64,000 nucleotides of DNA from Mycolicibacterium chitae (GTDB lineage Bacteria > Actinomycetota > Actinomycetes > Mycobacteriales > Mycobacteriaceae): contig NZ_LR134355.1 in assembly GCF_900637205.1 (NCBI RefSeq), positions 4,464,001-4,528,000 of the forward strand, in the 5' to 3' direction. The notes under the pieces were generated by a model. It saw only the letters and a program-made list of their open reading frames with translations. It did not search any database and was not told where the DNA came from. Made by a program: the position numbers and the translations under genes. Shown here piece by piece: positions 8,076 through 16,829 of this stretch (positions are counted from its first letter, which is position 1; the number at the start of each line of letters is the position of its first letter).

Positions 8076-9101
8076 TTAGTGAGCCTCGCTGCGGCGCGAT
8101 TCCTTCTTCGCCTTGGCCGGCTTGTCGGCACCGTCGGATTCCTTCGTCTTCTCGCGCGGCTTCTTGCCCTCGGTGAGCTTCTTGACGCTGTCCCGCACGG
8201 CGGTGCGCACGTCCCGCAGGCCTTTGCGCTCCCGGGTCTTCTCGGTGCCGGCTTCCTCGGCGTCCTCCGCCACCTGCCGGGCCAGCAGGCCGCGCCGCAC
8301 CGGCGCGGCGTCCCTGTCGTCGCCCTCGCCGGCGTCCTGCCGCGACTCGGGCTCCCGCACCAACGACGCCAGCCGCCGGGTGATCGTCTGCCGCGACTCG
8401 GCCTCGATCGGACCGTCGATGTTCCGCGGCTCCGGTTCCTCACCCCGGGGCGTCAGCAGCCCCGGCGGCGCGGTCCACTCGTCGCGGCCCACCAGCGGAC
8501 CGATGTCCCCGTAGCCCCCGTGCAGCAGGCCGTCGACGACGTAGCTCGGCGCCTTCACGACCGCCTGCACGAACCCGGGGACGTCCCCGGTGGTCATCGG
8601 CCGAAAGATGCCGGCGTGGGCCTCACCGGCGCCGCCGATCGCGCTCACCGCCGGCCCGATCGCGCGGACCAGGGCGTAGTCGTGAAGCCTCGAGAGGTCC
8701 TCGATCTGCTCGGCGTAGTCGGGGAACTGTTCGGTCAGCACCTGCGTGGTCGTCCGCTTGAGCGGACCGCTGACCAACGGCACCAGCGGCAGCAGCGCCA
8801 TGTCGGCCACCCGGCTGTAGTTGCGCCCGGTCAGCCGTTCGTCGGGCCAGTCGTCGACCACCGTGTTCCACAGTGCGGGAACATCGGTGGTGGCCGCCGC
8901 GAAGCTCTGCTGCAGGGTTTCGACGGCGGCCGCCGCGAGGAGCTCGCCGTAGTTGGCGGTCGGCGCCACGGCCACGGAGACGACCCGCGGCGACATCGCG
9001 ACGACCTCGGGTTCCGGAACGGCCGCTACCGTCGACCAGGTGATGACGCCGGCGCCGGCCAGAACCGTTGCCGCGCTGATGGATCGACGGAATTGTCCCA
9101 T
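8076..9101 (-). CDS. Secreted protein with charged C-terminal tail, unknown function
   Basis: 341 residues starting MGQFRRSISAATVLAGAG, a signal peptide with likely cleavage around residues 28-35. The middle (about 45-200) is Ala/Leu-rich and probably helical. The last 110 residues are dominated by Arg, Lys, Glu and Asp (for example EKTRERKGLRDVR and KKLTEGKKPREKTKE) and should be disordered. The same design (signal peptide, helical middle, highly charged region) recurs in the 24098-25024 protein, where the charged part comes first. No catalytic motif seen. The next gene upstream is a TetR regulator on the same strand, 60 bases away. Confidence 0.75.
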   Translation of the reverse strand: MGQFRRSISAATVLAGAGVITWSTVAAVPEPEVVAMSPRVVSVAVAPTANYGELLAAAAVETLQQSFAAATTDVPALWNTVVDDWPDERLTGRNYSRVADMALLPLVPLVSGPLKRTTTQVLTEQFPDYAEQIEDLSRLHDYALVRAIGPAVSAIGGAGEAHAGIFRPMTTGDVPGFVQAVVKAPSYVVDGLLHGGYGDIGPLVGRDEWTAPPGLLTPRGEEPEPRNIDGPIEAESRQTITRRLASLVREPESRQDAGEGDDRDAAPVRRGLLARQVAEDAEEAGTEKTRERKGLRDVRTAVRDSVKKLTEGKKPREKTKESDGADKPAKAKKESRRSEAH

Positions 9102-9161
9102 GGGGATCTGACCGTAGTGGACGCCGCGGCGGATCGGTGGCCTACGTAGCGCGGGCCGGCG

Positions 9162-9881
9162 TCAGTGGATGCGGGGCAACGGAACCCGGTCGCCCACTTC
9201 GCCGTTCTCGTCGCGCAGGGCCGAGGCGGCCAGCCCCTCGCGCAGCAACCAACGGGCGAGCTCGAGGGTCTCGACGATCTCCGCGTCGGTCAGCCGGAGT
9301 CCGTCGGGCTGCAACCGCAGCGCGATCACCCCGTTCCAGGCGCCCCACAGGAATCGGGTGAGGCGCGCCGAGTCCACCGGGCGCGCCTCGCCGACGGCCA
9401 CCGCGCGGTCGATGGTGGCCGCGAACTGCGCGAGCAACTCGCTGACCTGCTCCCGGATCCGCGTCTCGATGTCGTCGTCGGAGGACACCGGCGTCAGGCC
9501 CGGGTTGCGGTGCGCCAGAAAGTGAAACGCCCCCGGATGCTCGAGGTGGAACCTCAGGTAGGCGTCGCCGCCGGCCAGCACCTGCTGCAGCGGGGTCAGC
9601 GTGTCGTCAGCGCCACGGGCCATGTACTCGGCGAACAGCGCCAGCGAACGCTCCACCAGATGCAGGTACACGTCGCGCTTGCCGTCGAAGTGGGTGTAGA
9701 TGGAGCCGACGGAGATGTCGGCGGCGGCCGCGACCTCCTCGAGACGCGCGCCCTCGTACCCGGCCCGACTGAAGACGACCTCGGCGGCGTCCAGGATGGT
9801 CTCGCGCATGCGGGCGCGCCGACGCTCGGCCCGCGCGACCGCCTCGGGCGATCGGGTGGTGGGCGCCTTACCTGCGGTCAC
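9162..9881 (-). CDS. TetR-family transcriptional regulator
   Basis: 239 residues from a GTG. The N-terminal HTH is typical: ETILDAAEVVFSRAGYEG, then VAAAADISVGSIYTHFDGK (about residues 50-68). The C-terminal ligand domain includes a segment resembling the C-terminal domains of AcrR-like proteins (LWGAWNGVIAL). It is divergent from the FAD oxidoreductase at 9975-11372 with 93 bases between, so it most likely represses that gene and itself. An AT-rich dyad TTCA-N5-TGAA at 9921-9933 lies in the shared promoter region. Ligand unknown. Confidence 0.93.
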   Translation of the reverse strand: MTAGKAPTTRSPEAVARAERRRARMRETILDAAEVVFSRAGYEGARLEEVAAAADISVGSIYTHFDGKRDVYLHLVERSLALFAEYMARGADDTLTPLQQVLAGGDAYLRFHLEHPGAFHFLAHRNPGLTPVSSDDDIETRIREQVSELLAQFAATIDRAVAVGEARPVDSARLTRFLWGAWNGVIALRLQPDGLRLTDAEIVETLELARWLLREGLAASALRDENGEVGDRVPLPRIH

Positions 9882-9974
9882 GTCGGCAAGGATAGGTCAC
9901 CCCATCAAATCGAATATCGGTTCATTTTTTGAATGCCTCTACAAAATACGGCCCGAGGGTGGCATTCTGGCCTG

Positions 9975-11372
9975 GTGTCCGAACACACCGACGTCGTGAT
10001 CGTCGGGGGCCGCTGCGCCGGGTCGGCAGCGGCGATCGCGTTTGCCCGCCGAGGCCGCAAGGTCGTCGTCGTGGACAGCGCCGCGTTCCCCTCCGACACC
10101 CTCTCGACGCATCTGCTCTTCCCGCCGCACTGGGCCGAACTCGACAAGCTGGGCGCTCGCGAGCGGGTGCTGGAGCTCGGTGCCCCGCTGCACATCCGGG
10201 CGGGCATCGGCGCGCCGGGAGTCGAACTCGTCGCGACCTACAGCGCCTACGACGGCTGGGCCGCCGGCGGTTGCGTGCGTCGCCCCGGCCTGGACCTCGC
10301 GCTGGTCCAGACGGCCCGCGAGGCCGGCGCCGAGGTGCGGGAACGCGTGCGGGTCACCGGCCTGGAACGCGACGCCACGGGCCGGGTCACCGGGGTGCGC
10401 TATCGGCGCCGGCACGGCGAGGACGGCACCATCACCGCGGCGTTGGTCGTCGGCGCCGACGGGCGCGGTTCCACGGTAGCCCGATTGGTGGGCACCCGCG
10501 AACACCACCGGTGGGACAACCAGCGCATGATGGCCTACGCCTATTACGAGGACTGCCACGACGACCAGCGCGACGTCGCGATGCAGTGGCGCAACAACGA
10601 CGACCTGGTCACGGTGTTTCCCTGTGACGGTGGACAATTCGTCGCGTTGCAGATGCCGCCGGCATGGCGTGCCGACGAGTACCGCACCGACCCCGAGGCC
10701 GCGTTCGCCGCAGCGATCCAGCGGATCCCGCCCTACGCCGAGCGGCTGCGGGGTTGCACGCGGGTCGGCAAGGTCATGGTGTCCTACTCGCACCCGTCCT
10801 ACTTCCGGCATTCGCACGGGCCGGGGTGGGTGCTGGCCGGTGACGCCGGGCATTTCAAGGATCCGGTGACCGCGCAAGGCATTCGCGACGCGCTGCGGTT
10901 CGGGCGCCTGCTCGGCGAGGCCGCGGCCCCGCACCTGGACTCCCCCGCCGCACTCGACGCCGCGCTGGCCGCCTGGGAGATCGACCGCGACGCCCAGTGC
11001 CTGCCGATGTATCAGTGGGCCAATTCGTTGGGCCGCGACGACACCGTATCGGTGATCGAGTCGGCCGCCTACCGCTGGTTCGCCGCCCGCCCCGAGCGCA
11101 CCACGGCGCTGCTGGATGTGTTCTCCCGGAAGCGTTCCCCGACAGAGGTTTTCGCTGCGCGACGGCTGATGGTCTGGTTGGCGGCGGCCGCGCGCGATCC
11201 CGAGGTCGATCGTCGGGAACTGCTGCGCACCCTGGGCCGCGATGCGCGTCGGGAGTTCGATCGGCTGGTGGAATACCGGATGTTCGACCGGCGCCGCGCA
11301 GCATCCGCCCGCGCCCTGGCGGCCCAGCCCGCCGGGGCAGGGGCCACCGTCGCGCCGGTGCCGGTCGACTAG
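9975..11372 (+). CDS. FAD-dependent monooxygenase/oxidoreductase
   Basis: A 465-residue flavoprotein of the p-hydroxybenzoate hydroxylase/geranylgeranyl reductase group. The N-terminal dinucleotide fold is DVVIVGGRCAGSAAA, with an unusual Cys in the glycine loop. VGADGRGSTVARLVG (about 160) is the DG motif and VLAGDAGHFKDPVTAQGI (about 285-302) the second FAD motif. I chose the GTG at 9975 because the fold starts six residues later; the longer frame from 9933 has no ribosome site. It probably oxidises a small hydrophobic molecule with NAD(P)H. Control by the divergent TetR is likely. Confidence 0.9.
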   Translation: MSEHTDVVIVGGRCAGSAAAIAFARRGRKVVVVDSAAFPSDTLSTHLLFPPHWAELDKLGARERVLELGAPLHIRAGIGAPGVELVATYSAYDGWAAGGCVRRPGLDLALVQTAREAGAEVRERVRVTGLERDATGRVTGVRYRRRHGEDGTITAALVVGADGRGSTVARLVGTREHHRWDNQRMMAYAYYEDCHDDQRDVAMQWRNNDDLVTVFPCDGGQFVALQMPPAWRADEYRTDPEAAFAAAIQRIPPYAERLRGCTRVGKVMVSYSHPSYFRHSHGPGWVLAGDAGHFKDPVTAQGIRDALRFGRLLGEAAAPHLDSPAALDAALAAWEIDRDAQCLPMYQWANSLGRDDTVSVIESAAYRWFAARPERTTALLDVFSRKRSPTEVFAARRLMVWLAAAARDPEVDRRELLRTLGRDARREFDRLVEYRMFDRRRAASARALAAQPAGAGATVAPVPVD

Positions 11373-11749
11373 GAGTCGGCGGCGTCGTCGGTCTCGTCGA
11401 GCGCGGTCACCGCAATGCCGTAGGGCAGGAACCGGACCTTGCGCTTCGGGTCGGTGTTGTATTTGTTGGCGCGCAGCGCGTCGAGTTCGGTGGCGTAGAC
11501 CTGCTCGACGGTGGCGGCGCCGTTGTCGTCGACGATGAAGATGGCCCAGACGCCCTCGCCGGTGTCGCCGGTGGTCTCGGGTTGCGGCTTGGACCGGCGG
11601 CCGAACTCGTCGAACAGCACGCCCCAGCCGGCCCGTTCACCGGTCGATTCGAACACCTTGCCGAACGCGTCGCGCAGGCCCTCGCCCGCTTCCCGGACCA
11701 TCCGGTCGAAGTCCTCCGGGTCGAAGCCAAACGGCCCGTTGTTGCTCAT
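11369..11749 (-). CDS. Conserved hypothetical, Rv0313-like
   Basis: 126 residues starting MSNNGPFGFDPEDFDRMVREAG. The ATG at 11747-11749 is preceded by GGAGG at a good distance, so I prefer it over the longer frame from 11824. Soluble, with an acidic C-terminus (ETDDAADS). The order relative to the Hsp70-like gene at 11831-13654 matches Rv0312-Rv0313. Its stop overlaps the stop of the FAD oxidoreductase by 4 bases, tail to tail. Function unknown; co-transcription with the Hsp70-like gene is likely. Confidence 0.85.
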   Translation of the reverse strand: MSNNGPFGFDPEDFDRMVREAGEGLRDAFGKVFESTGERAGWGVLFDEFGRRSKPQPETTGDTGEGVWAIFIVDDNGAATVEQVYATELDALRANKYNTDPKRKVRFLPYGIAVTALDETDDAADS

Positions 11750-11830
11750 CGCAGCCTCCATGACGGCAGTTCCCGCACCCACTGCGGTCTTCCCAGTGTG
11801 CGTGAATTCCGCGGCGCGCGCCACGACGGG

Positions 11831-13654
11831 TTACTGCTGCGGCTGGCCGGGGACCGGAATCGGGATCGGCGGCAACCCCGGAATGTTGAGGTGCGTCGTC
11901 GTCATCGGCGGCGGCCGGGTGGTCGTCGTCGTGGGCACGGTCGTCGTGGGCACGGTGGTGGTGGGCACCGTCGTGGTGGTCGTCGGCGGCGGCGTGGTCG
12001 TCGTCGTTGTGGTCGTGGTGGTGGTGGTGGTCGTCGTGGTGGTCGGCGGTTCCGTGGTGGTCGTCGTGGTGACCGGCGGCGGCGGTGGCGGGGCCACCGG
12101 TTCCGGCGGGGGTGGTTCCTGCGTGACGGTCACGACGGGCGGCGGGGGCGGCGGCGGTGGGGGCTCCGGCGGCGGTGGCGGGGGTGGTTCCACGGTGTCG
12201 GACACCACCGGGATCGTGAAACTGGTGGGCGGGCTGGGTTCGGTGCTCGTCGACTGGGTCGTCAGCGTGTAGGCGACGCCACCGAAGGCGACCAGCGCGA
12301 TCGCGGCGGCCCCGCCGATCGCGAACTGCGGCACCCGGTACCAGGGCCGCTTCGGGGCCTCGATTTCCCCGGTCGACGGGGTGTACTCGATCTGCGGGCG
12401 GGCCCCGGTCTCGTCGATGGCGTAGGGGTTGGACGCCGCGTACGGGTCGGACCCGGTGTAGTGATCGGGGCCGGTGTAGGGCACGGGGTCGGCGACGGCG
12501 TCGTCGTCCTGTGACCAGGCCAGCGCCCGGAAGGTGGAGGACTGCGACGGGTCGGGCGCGGCGATGGGCAGTCCGGCGCCCGCGGTGGCGGCGTCGCCGA
12601 TGGCGGTGCCGATCCCGGTGGGCGCCTCGGCCTCCGGGCGGGCCGCAGTCAGCGCGGCCCCGACGGCGGCGTCCAGGTCGGGCCGCGGGGTGGTCACCAC
12701 CTCGGCCCGGCTCAGCTCGGAAAGCCGCTGTGTGACAAGCGGAATGCTGGCGCCGCCGCCGACGGTGGCGACCGCGGTGATGTTGGACCACACCAGCCGG
12801 TGCCGGTCGAGCAACTCGTCCAGCGCGGACAGCACGCCGTTGACCGGCTCGGCGATCGCGGTTTCCAATTCGGTTCGGGTGAGCCTGATCTCGGAGCTGA
12901 ACCCGGGCAGCTCGACGGCCAGGGTGGTGGCGGTCTCGGCCGAGAGCCGTTCCTTGGCCCGTCGGCATTCCTCGCGCAGCCGGACCAGCGAACCCACCGC
13001 GGCGGTTGCCGACGGGTCGGCCTCCCCGCGCTGCGAGACGCCGGCCAGCACCGTCGTCAGCAATGCCTGATCGATCTGGTCGCCGGAGAAGTCCGGGTAG
13101 CGCAGGGTTTCGCCGATCGGCTGGAAACCGTTCTCGGCGTCGGCCAACGTGATGCTGGTGCCGCTGGCACCGAAGTCCAGCAACGCGACGATACCGTTTC
13201 CGGTCAGGCCGGGGTCGGTCTGCAGCGCCGTCAGCGCGGCGGTCGCATCCGCCACCACGCGCGGGGCGACACCGTTCGGGGCCAACACCGGATGCTCCCG
13301 CAGTGCGGCGCCGAACGCGCGCACGGTCCCCGAGGGCCAGTACGACGGCACCGCGATGACCAGATCGTCGGTCGGGGTGCCCACCAGGGCGGCCAGCGCG
13401 GCGATGAGCAACCGGTCGGCACTGTGGCTCGACCCATCCGGTGCCACCAGCGGGACCGGATCGCCGACGCGTTCGACGAAGCCCCTGAGCACCTGTCCCG
13501 GCTCGTCGAGATTCGGATTCTCCGACGGCAGGCCCACTTCCGGCGGGCGGTGCGGGTACAGCGTCAGTACGGCGCGGCGCGTCAGCGGTGAAGCTCCAAC
13601 ACGCGCCACCACCAGGTTGGTCGTCCCGATGGACAACCCTGAGGGGTCCGTCAC
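11831..13654 (-). CDS. Hsp70-like membrane protein with Pro/Thr-rich tail, Rv0312-like
   Basis: 607 residues from a GTG. The N-terminal 400 residues resemble DnaK: SIGTTNLVVARVG phosphate-1 motif, LLDFGASGTSI phosphate-2 (about 165) and VGGGASIPLVTQRL (about 298-311). One membrane segment follows at about 440-462. The rest is a low-complexity extracellular tail with EPPPPPP blocks and long threonine runs with VPTTT repeats. No substrate-binding domain is present, so it is not a classical chaperone. I recall the M. tuberculosis counterpart as Rv0312. Likely sensing or wall-linked. It shares its plan with the 1216-2772 protein. Confidence 0.88.
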   Translation of the reverse strand: MTDPSGLSIGTTNLVVARVGASPLTRRAVLTLYPHRPPEVGLPSENPNLDEPGQVLRGFVERVGDPVPLVAPDGSSHSADRLLIAALAALVGTPTDDLVIAVPSYWPSGTVRAFGAALREHPVLAPNGVAPRVVADATAALTALQTDPGLTGNGIVALLDFGASGTSITLADAENGFQPIGETLRYPDFSGDQIDQALLTTVLAGVSQRGEADPSATAAVGSLVRLREECRRAKERLSAETATTLAVELPGFSSEIRLTRTELETAIAEPVNGVLSALDELLDRHRLVWSNITAVATVGGGASIPLVTQRLSELSRAEVVTTPRPDLDAAVGAALTAARPEAEAPTGIGTAIGDAATAGAGLPIAAPDPSQSSTFRALAWSQDDDAVADPVPYTGPDHYTGSDPYAASNPYAIDETGARPQIEYTPSTGEIEAPKRPWYRVPQFAIGGAAAIALVAFGGVAYTLTTQSTSTEPSPPTSFTIPVVSDTVEPPPPPPPEPPPPPPPPPVVTVTQEPPPPEPVAPPPPPPVTTTTTTEPPTTTTTTTTTTTTTTTTTPPPTTTTTVPTTTVPTTTVPTTTTTRPPPMTTTHLNIPGLPPIPIPVPGQPQQ

Positions 13655-13745
13655 TACCTCTACCTTGCGTCCTACAGGGGCTGCGGCCAGTGCTCCACCC
13701 TAGACCCCGCGCGTACCGGGTCGGACCAACGACTCGGTCACGAAG

Positions 13746-14096
13746 CTATGACGACGTCATCCGGGTGGTCCACGCCAACGGCAGTTTTCCCATGGTGGCA
13801 AACCCGGCTGGGGCCGCGCACACCGCCGGAATGACGTTGACGGCCTGCATCGCGGTGGCGATGCTCGCCGAGCGTACGTGCTCGGACATGGGGACGTCGC
13901 GGGTGAAGCTGGCCAGGGCCATCAGGTGGGCCTGTAGCGACGGCGTGCCCTCGAGGGTGATGGTCCAGCCGCGCCGGGGTGCCGGCCAGTGCGCGGGTTG
14001 CGGTTCGCCGACGGTCTACAGCGTTTCGACCTCGATGCGGGTGCGTCCGGCCGAGCGGCCCGCAGCGTTCGCCCACTGCAGGACCCGGTAGGTTAC
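13746..14096 (-). pseudogene. Decayed DapB-like reductase (internal deletion plus in-frame stop)
   Basis: Reading leftward from 14096, the frame gives VTYRVLQWANAAG, matching the start of the mycobacterial NAD(P)-binding dihydrodipicolinate-reductase-like family. It then jumps directly to that family's C-terminal part. A TAG at 14016-14018 interrupts it, and beyond the stop the same frame continues TVGEPQPAHWPAP, GWTITLEGTPSL and MQAVNVIPAVCAAPAGF to a TAG at 13746. About 117 codons remain of an expected 350 or so, with no proper start codon. The gene at 63775-64000 shows the intact C-terminus of a relative (HAIAPVCAAAPGIRTF). Its position between two conserved genes suggests old decay. Confidence 0.72.
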
Positions 14097-14100
14097 CGGG

Positions 14101-15333
14101 TCAGACCACGGTGAGCGGCAGCGACTTTCGCTCCTCGAAGGCGAAGGTCGCACCGCCGCTGAACTTCGCGACCTCCACCTCCGGGGCCACCTTGTGCGCG
14201 GTGTCGCCGGCGGCGAGTTCCAGCGTCCAGTCGGTGTCAGTCCCCGTGACGTGCACGTCGATGTGCGGGTCGATCGCGGTGGCGATGGCCTGCAGCGGCC
14301 GGGTCTCCCCCGGTGTGCACAGCGCAATCCAGGTGCCGTCGTCGTGGGCGACACTGCGGTGCACGTGCATGCGGCCACCCTCGAACTCGGCGTCGACGTA
14401 GCCGTTCGGGTTGACCAGCGGGTGCAGTTCGAGCGTGCGCAGCACCCCGTCGAGGCCGTCGGGCAGCTTGAGCGCCTTGTGAATTCGTTCCGCGGCCAGG
14501 CCGGCCAGGCCGATCAGCTGCTTGGTGCAGATGTCGCGGGCCTGGGACTCGTCGGTGGCGCGGGTCTTGACGGCCAGCACGTAGGACAGGTTGAGCAACT
14601 GCATCTGCAGGCACACCTCGTCGGCCAGTCGCACCAGGGCCGACTTCGAGTACGCCGCGAAGTCGAAGTCGCTCACCAGGGCTCCGGAATAGTCGGACTG
14701 CCCCTCGTCGTCCGGGTCGATGGGCGCCAATTCCCAACTGGCGGCGTGGGTCTTCTCGATGATCGCCAGCGGCGGCAGGCCGGACACCTCGGGGTAGGAC
14801 TCGTCGATGATCACCGTCCACGCGCAGTGCGGTTCCCGGTCGGCCGGGGTGCGCGGCGGCCGGTGGATGGGCCGGATCTGGGTGCGCGGATTGGTGGCCA
14901 CCGCGGTGGCGTCGAACGTGGGGTCCTCGATGTCGTGGCACATGCCGCGGACGTACTCGTCGCCCATGGGTTCGACGTCCAGCAGTGCGCCGCAGTGGTC
15001 GAGGTAGAACTCGCCGTGCCAGCGGTCATGCAGGATGTAGCGGAAGTCCATGAACTGCGGCGGGGCGCCGATGTCGAGTTGCATGCCCTTGAAGATGGTG
15101 GGCACGTCGTCACCCTCGAAGTTCAGCGCGCGCTGCATGCGCTTGGTGTAGATCGGGCTGGCGCCGGCCCACTCCTCGATGGCGATCTGCAGCATCTCTT
15201 CCCGGCCGAAATTGCTGATGCACCAGGCCATTCCGGACCTGTCGATCATCTGTCCGATGAGCAGCAGTTCGGGCAGCAGCGTCGCGAGTTCGGCGCGCGA
15301 CAGCGATTCGAAGCGACTGGGGGCTGTAGTCAC
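14101..15333 (-). CDS. Conserved hypothetical, Rv0311-like
   Basis: 410 residues from a GTG. Soluble, no signal peptide or membrane span. Notable local sequences are ILHDRWHGEFYLDHCGALLDVEP, of which the His/Asp/Cys cluster (about residues 100-120) could bind metal or cofactor, and a C-terminal beta-rich region. By order it corresponds to Rv0311 of M. tuberculosis. The first residues sit across a short palindrome-containing gap from a divergent TetR gene, so the pair is probably co-regulated. I do not recognise a catalytic family. A steroid- or lipid-related role is only a guess. Confidence 0.83.
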   Translation of the reverse strand: MTTAPSRFESLSRAELATLLPELLLIGQMIDRSGMAWCISNFGREEMLQIAIEEWAGASPIYTKRMQRALNFEGDDVPTIFKGMQLDIGAPPQFMDFRYILHDRWHGEFYLDHCGALLDVEPMGDEYVRGMCHDIEDPTFDATAVATNPRTQIRPIHRPPRTPADREPHCAWTVIIDESYPEVSGLPPLAIIEKTHAASWELAPIDPDDEGQSDYSGALVSDFDFAAYSKSALVRLADEVCLQMQLLNLSYVLAVKTRATDESQARDICTKQLIGLAGLAAERIHKALKLPDGLDGVLRTLELHPLVNPNGYVDAEFEGGRMHVHRSVAHDDGTWIALCTPGETRPLQAIATAIDPHIDVHVTGTDTDWTLELAAGDTAHKVAPEVEVAKFSGGATFAFEERKSLPLTVV

Positions 15334-15338
15334 CCTTC

Positions 15339-15360
15339 TAACATAGAGTCGTTAATGTTA
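15339..15360. promoter_or_regulatory. Palindrome between divergent genes, probable TetR operator
   Basis: TAACAT (15339-15344), ten bases, then ATGTTA (15355-15360): a perfect 6-base inverted repeat in the 38-base gap between the Rv0311-like gene and the TetR gene at 15372. Size and location fit a TetR operator that covers both promoters. Confidence 0.55.
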
Positions 15361-15371
15361 TAAAGTCAACA

Positions 15372-15968
15372 ATGACATCTGTAGCCCCGACCCGCCGCAC
15401 CACCGCGCCCCGCAAGCGCGGCGACGAGACGCGCGCGAAGATCATCGACGAGACCGTGCGGTGCATCGTCGAGGAGGGCTTCCCCGCCGCCACCGCCAAG
15501 CACGTCGCCGAACGCGCGGGCGTGACCTGGGGTGTCATCCAGTACCACTTCGGCGACCGCAACGGACTGCTGATGGCCGTCGTCGACGACGGGGTGGCCC
15601 GCCTGATCGAGAGCCTCTCCACCGCCGAGGTCGGCGAGCTACCGCTGACGCAGCGGATCGAGACCGTCGTCGACATCGCCTGGCAGTGCTACAGCAGCCC
15701 GACGTCGAAAGCGGCGTTCGAGATCCTGCAGGCCACCCGCGGCGGCTTGGGCGGCGCATCCCGGCAGCACCTGCTCGACATGAACGACGCCGTCAGCGCC
15801 CTGGGCCGGCTGATCTCCGAGGACCCCGCCGATCATCAAGTGGCCGAGGTGATCTGGGCCGCGCTGCGCGGCATGGTGCTGGCCGACATGATCGTCGGCG
15901 TGCCCGTCGACTGGCAGCGCGAACGAGCCACACTGATCGACATGGCCGCGCGTTACCTCCAGCGGTAG
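15372..15968 (+). CDS. TetR-family transcriptional regulator
   Basis: 198 residues. HTH: AKIIDETVRCIVEEGFPAA, then HVAERAGVTWGVIQYHFGDR (about 45-64). The C-terminal half is a helical ligand domain. Divergent from the Rv0311-like gene with the palindrome 15339-15360 between them, which is the best target candidate. It ends 1 base before the stop of the membrane protein on the other strand. Ligand unknown. Confidence 0.93.
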   Translation: MTSVAPTRRTTAPRKRGDETRAKIIDETVRCIVEEGFPAATAKHVAERAGVTWGVIQYHFGDRNGLLMAVVDDGVARLIESLSTAEVGELPLTQRIETVVDIAWQCYSSPTSKAAFEILQATRGGLGGASRQHLLDMNDAVSALGRLISEDPADHQVAEVIWAALRGMVLADMIVGVPVDWQRERATLIDMAARYLQR

Positions 15969-16760
15969 TCAGCGATCGGTGGCCGGCGCCGCACTGGGCG
16001 CCAGCTTGGACACCAGCGCATTGGCGATCACCCCGACCACGATCATGGCGATGCCCACCGCATCCGGTAGCGCGTCGGTCACCCAGCCGAAGATGCCGGC
16101 GATGAGGACGAACATCGGCGCCCAATCGAACAGCGTGAGCACCGACGGCGCGGGCTCCGATTCGCCTCTTGCGGCGGCCTCCTTGGCCGAGGCGTAGTCC
16201 GGATAGAACTCGGTGAAGGCCACCGCGAAGAAGATGGCCGCCAACTGCAGCACCCAGCCGGTCCAGAAGTCGTCGGGATTGTGCAGCGCGAGGACGCCGA
16301 CGGTACCGATGATCGCCGAGAAGGTGAAGGCCGCGGCCCACACCGCGGAGATCACATAGTTGATCCTGAGGAACACCGGCGTGCCCCAATACTCCTCGGG
16401 TGCCTGCTCCTTCGCGTACGGGAGGGTGAACGGTTTTCGCACGATCAGTGTGGCGATGACGAACAACGCCAGGCACAGGTTCGTGAGCTCGCCGGCCCAC
16501 ATCTCCATCCAGCGGATCGCCCCGTCGGAGGCGAACAATCCCACAACGGCCAGGACCGCGAAGAACAACGCACCGAAGACTTCCAGGGCGTGGATCGAGA
16601 TGCCGCGCCGCTTGCCGAGCCACATGGTGAGCAGCGTCAGGCCCAGCGCGGAGCAGACCGCCTCCTCGAAACGCCCGGGAGAGGACAGCACCGACATCAG
16701 GATCCAGGGCGCGATGCCCGACAGCGGCGAACGCAGGTATCCATCCAGGAACCGGATCAT
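15969..16760 (-). CDS. Multi-pass membrane protein, unknown function
   Basis: 263 residues with about seven or eight hydrophobic helices (for example ALFFAVLAVVGLFA and LCLALFVIATLIV). Loops are short and conserved-looking: WLGKRRGISIHALEVFG, RKPFTLPYAKEQAPEEYWG, TEFYPDYASAKEAAARGE. I start at the ATG at 16758-16760, just before MIRFLDGYLRSP. The frame is open much further upstream, but that stretch runs antisense over the SnoaL-like gene and is not plausible. No transporter signature recognised. Confidence 0.75.
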   Translation of the reverse strand: MIRFLDGYLRSPLSGIAPWILMSVLSSPGRFEEAVCSALGLTLLTMWLGKRRGISIHALEVFGALFFAVLAVVGLFASDGAIRWMEMWAGELTNLCLALFVIATLIVRKPFTLPYAKEQAPEEYWGTPVFLRINYVISAVWAAAFTFSAIIGTVGVLALHNPDDFWTGWVLQLAAIFFAVAFTEFYPDYASAKEAAARGESEPAPSVLTLFDWAPMFVLIAGIFGWVTDALPDAVGIAMIVVGVIANALVSKLAPSAAPATDR

Positions 16761-16829
16761 GATCAGGAGAATATTCCCATCCGGACCAAAGTTCAGGGCA
16801 GTTCGACGAGTTGTGTTGCAATGGTGGCC

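Noticed and set aside
11880..12100. Possible CRISPR or intergenic repeat array from repeated GTC/GTG units
   Set aside because: In frame it encodes the Pro/Thr-rich tail of the Hsp70-like protein; no spacer structure.
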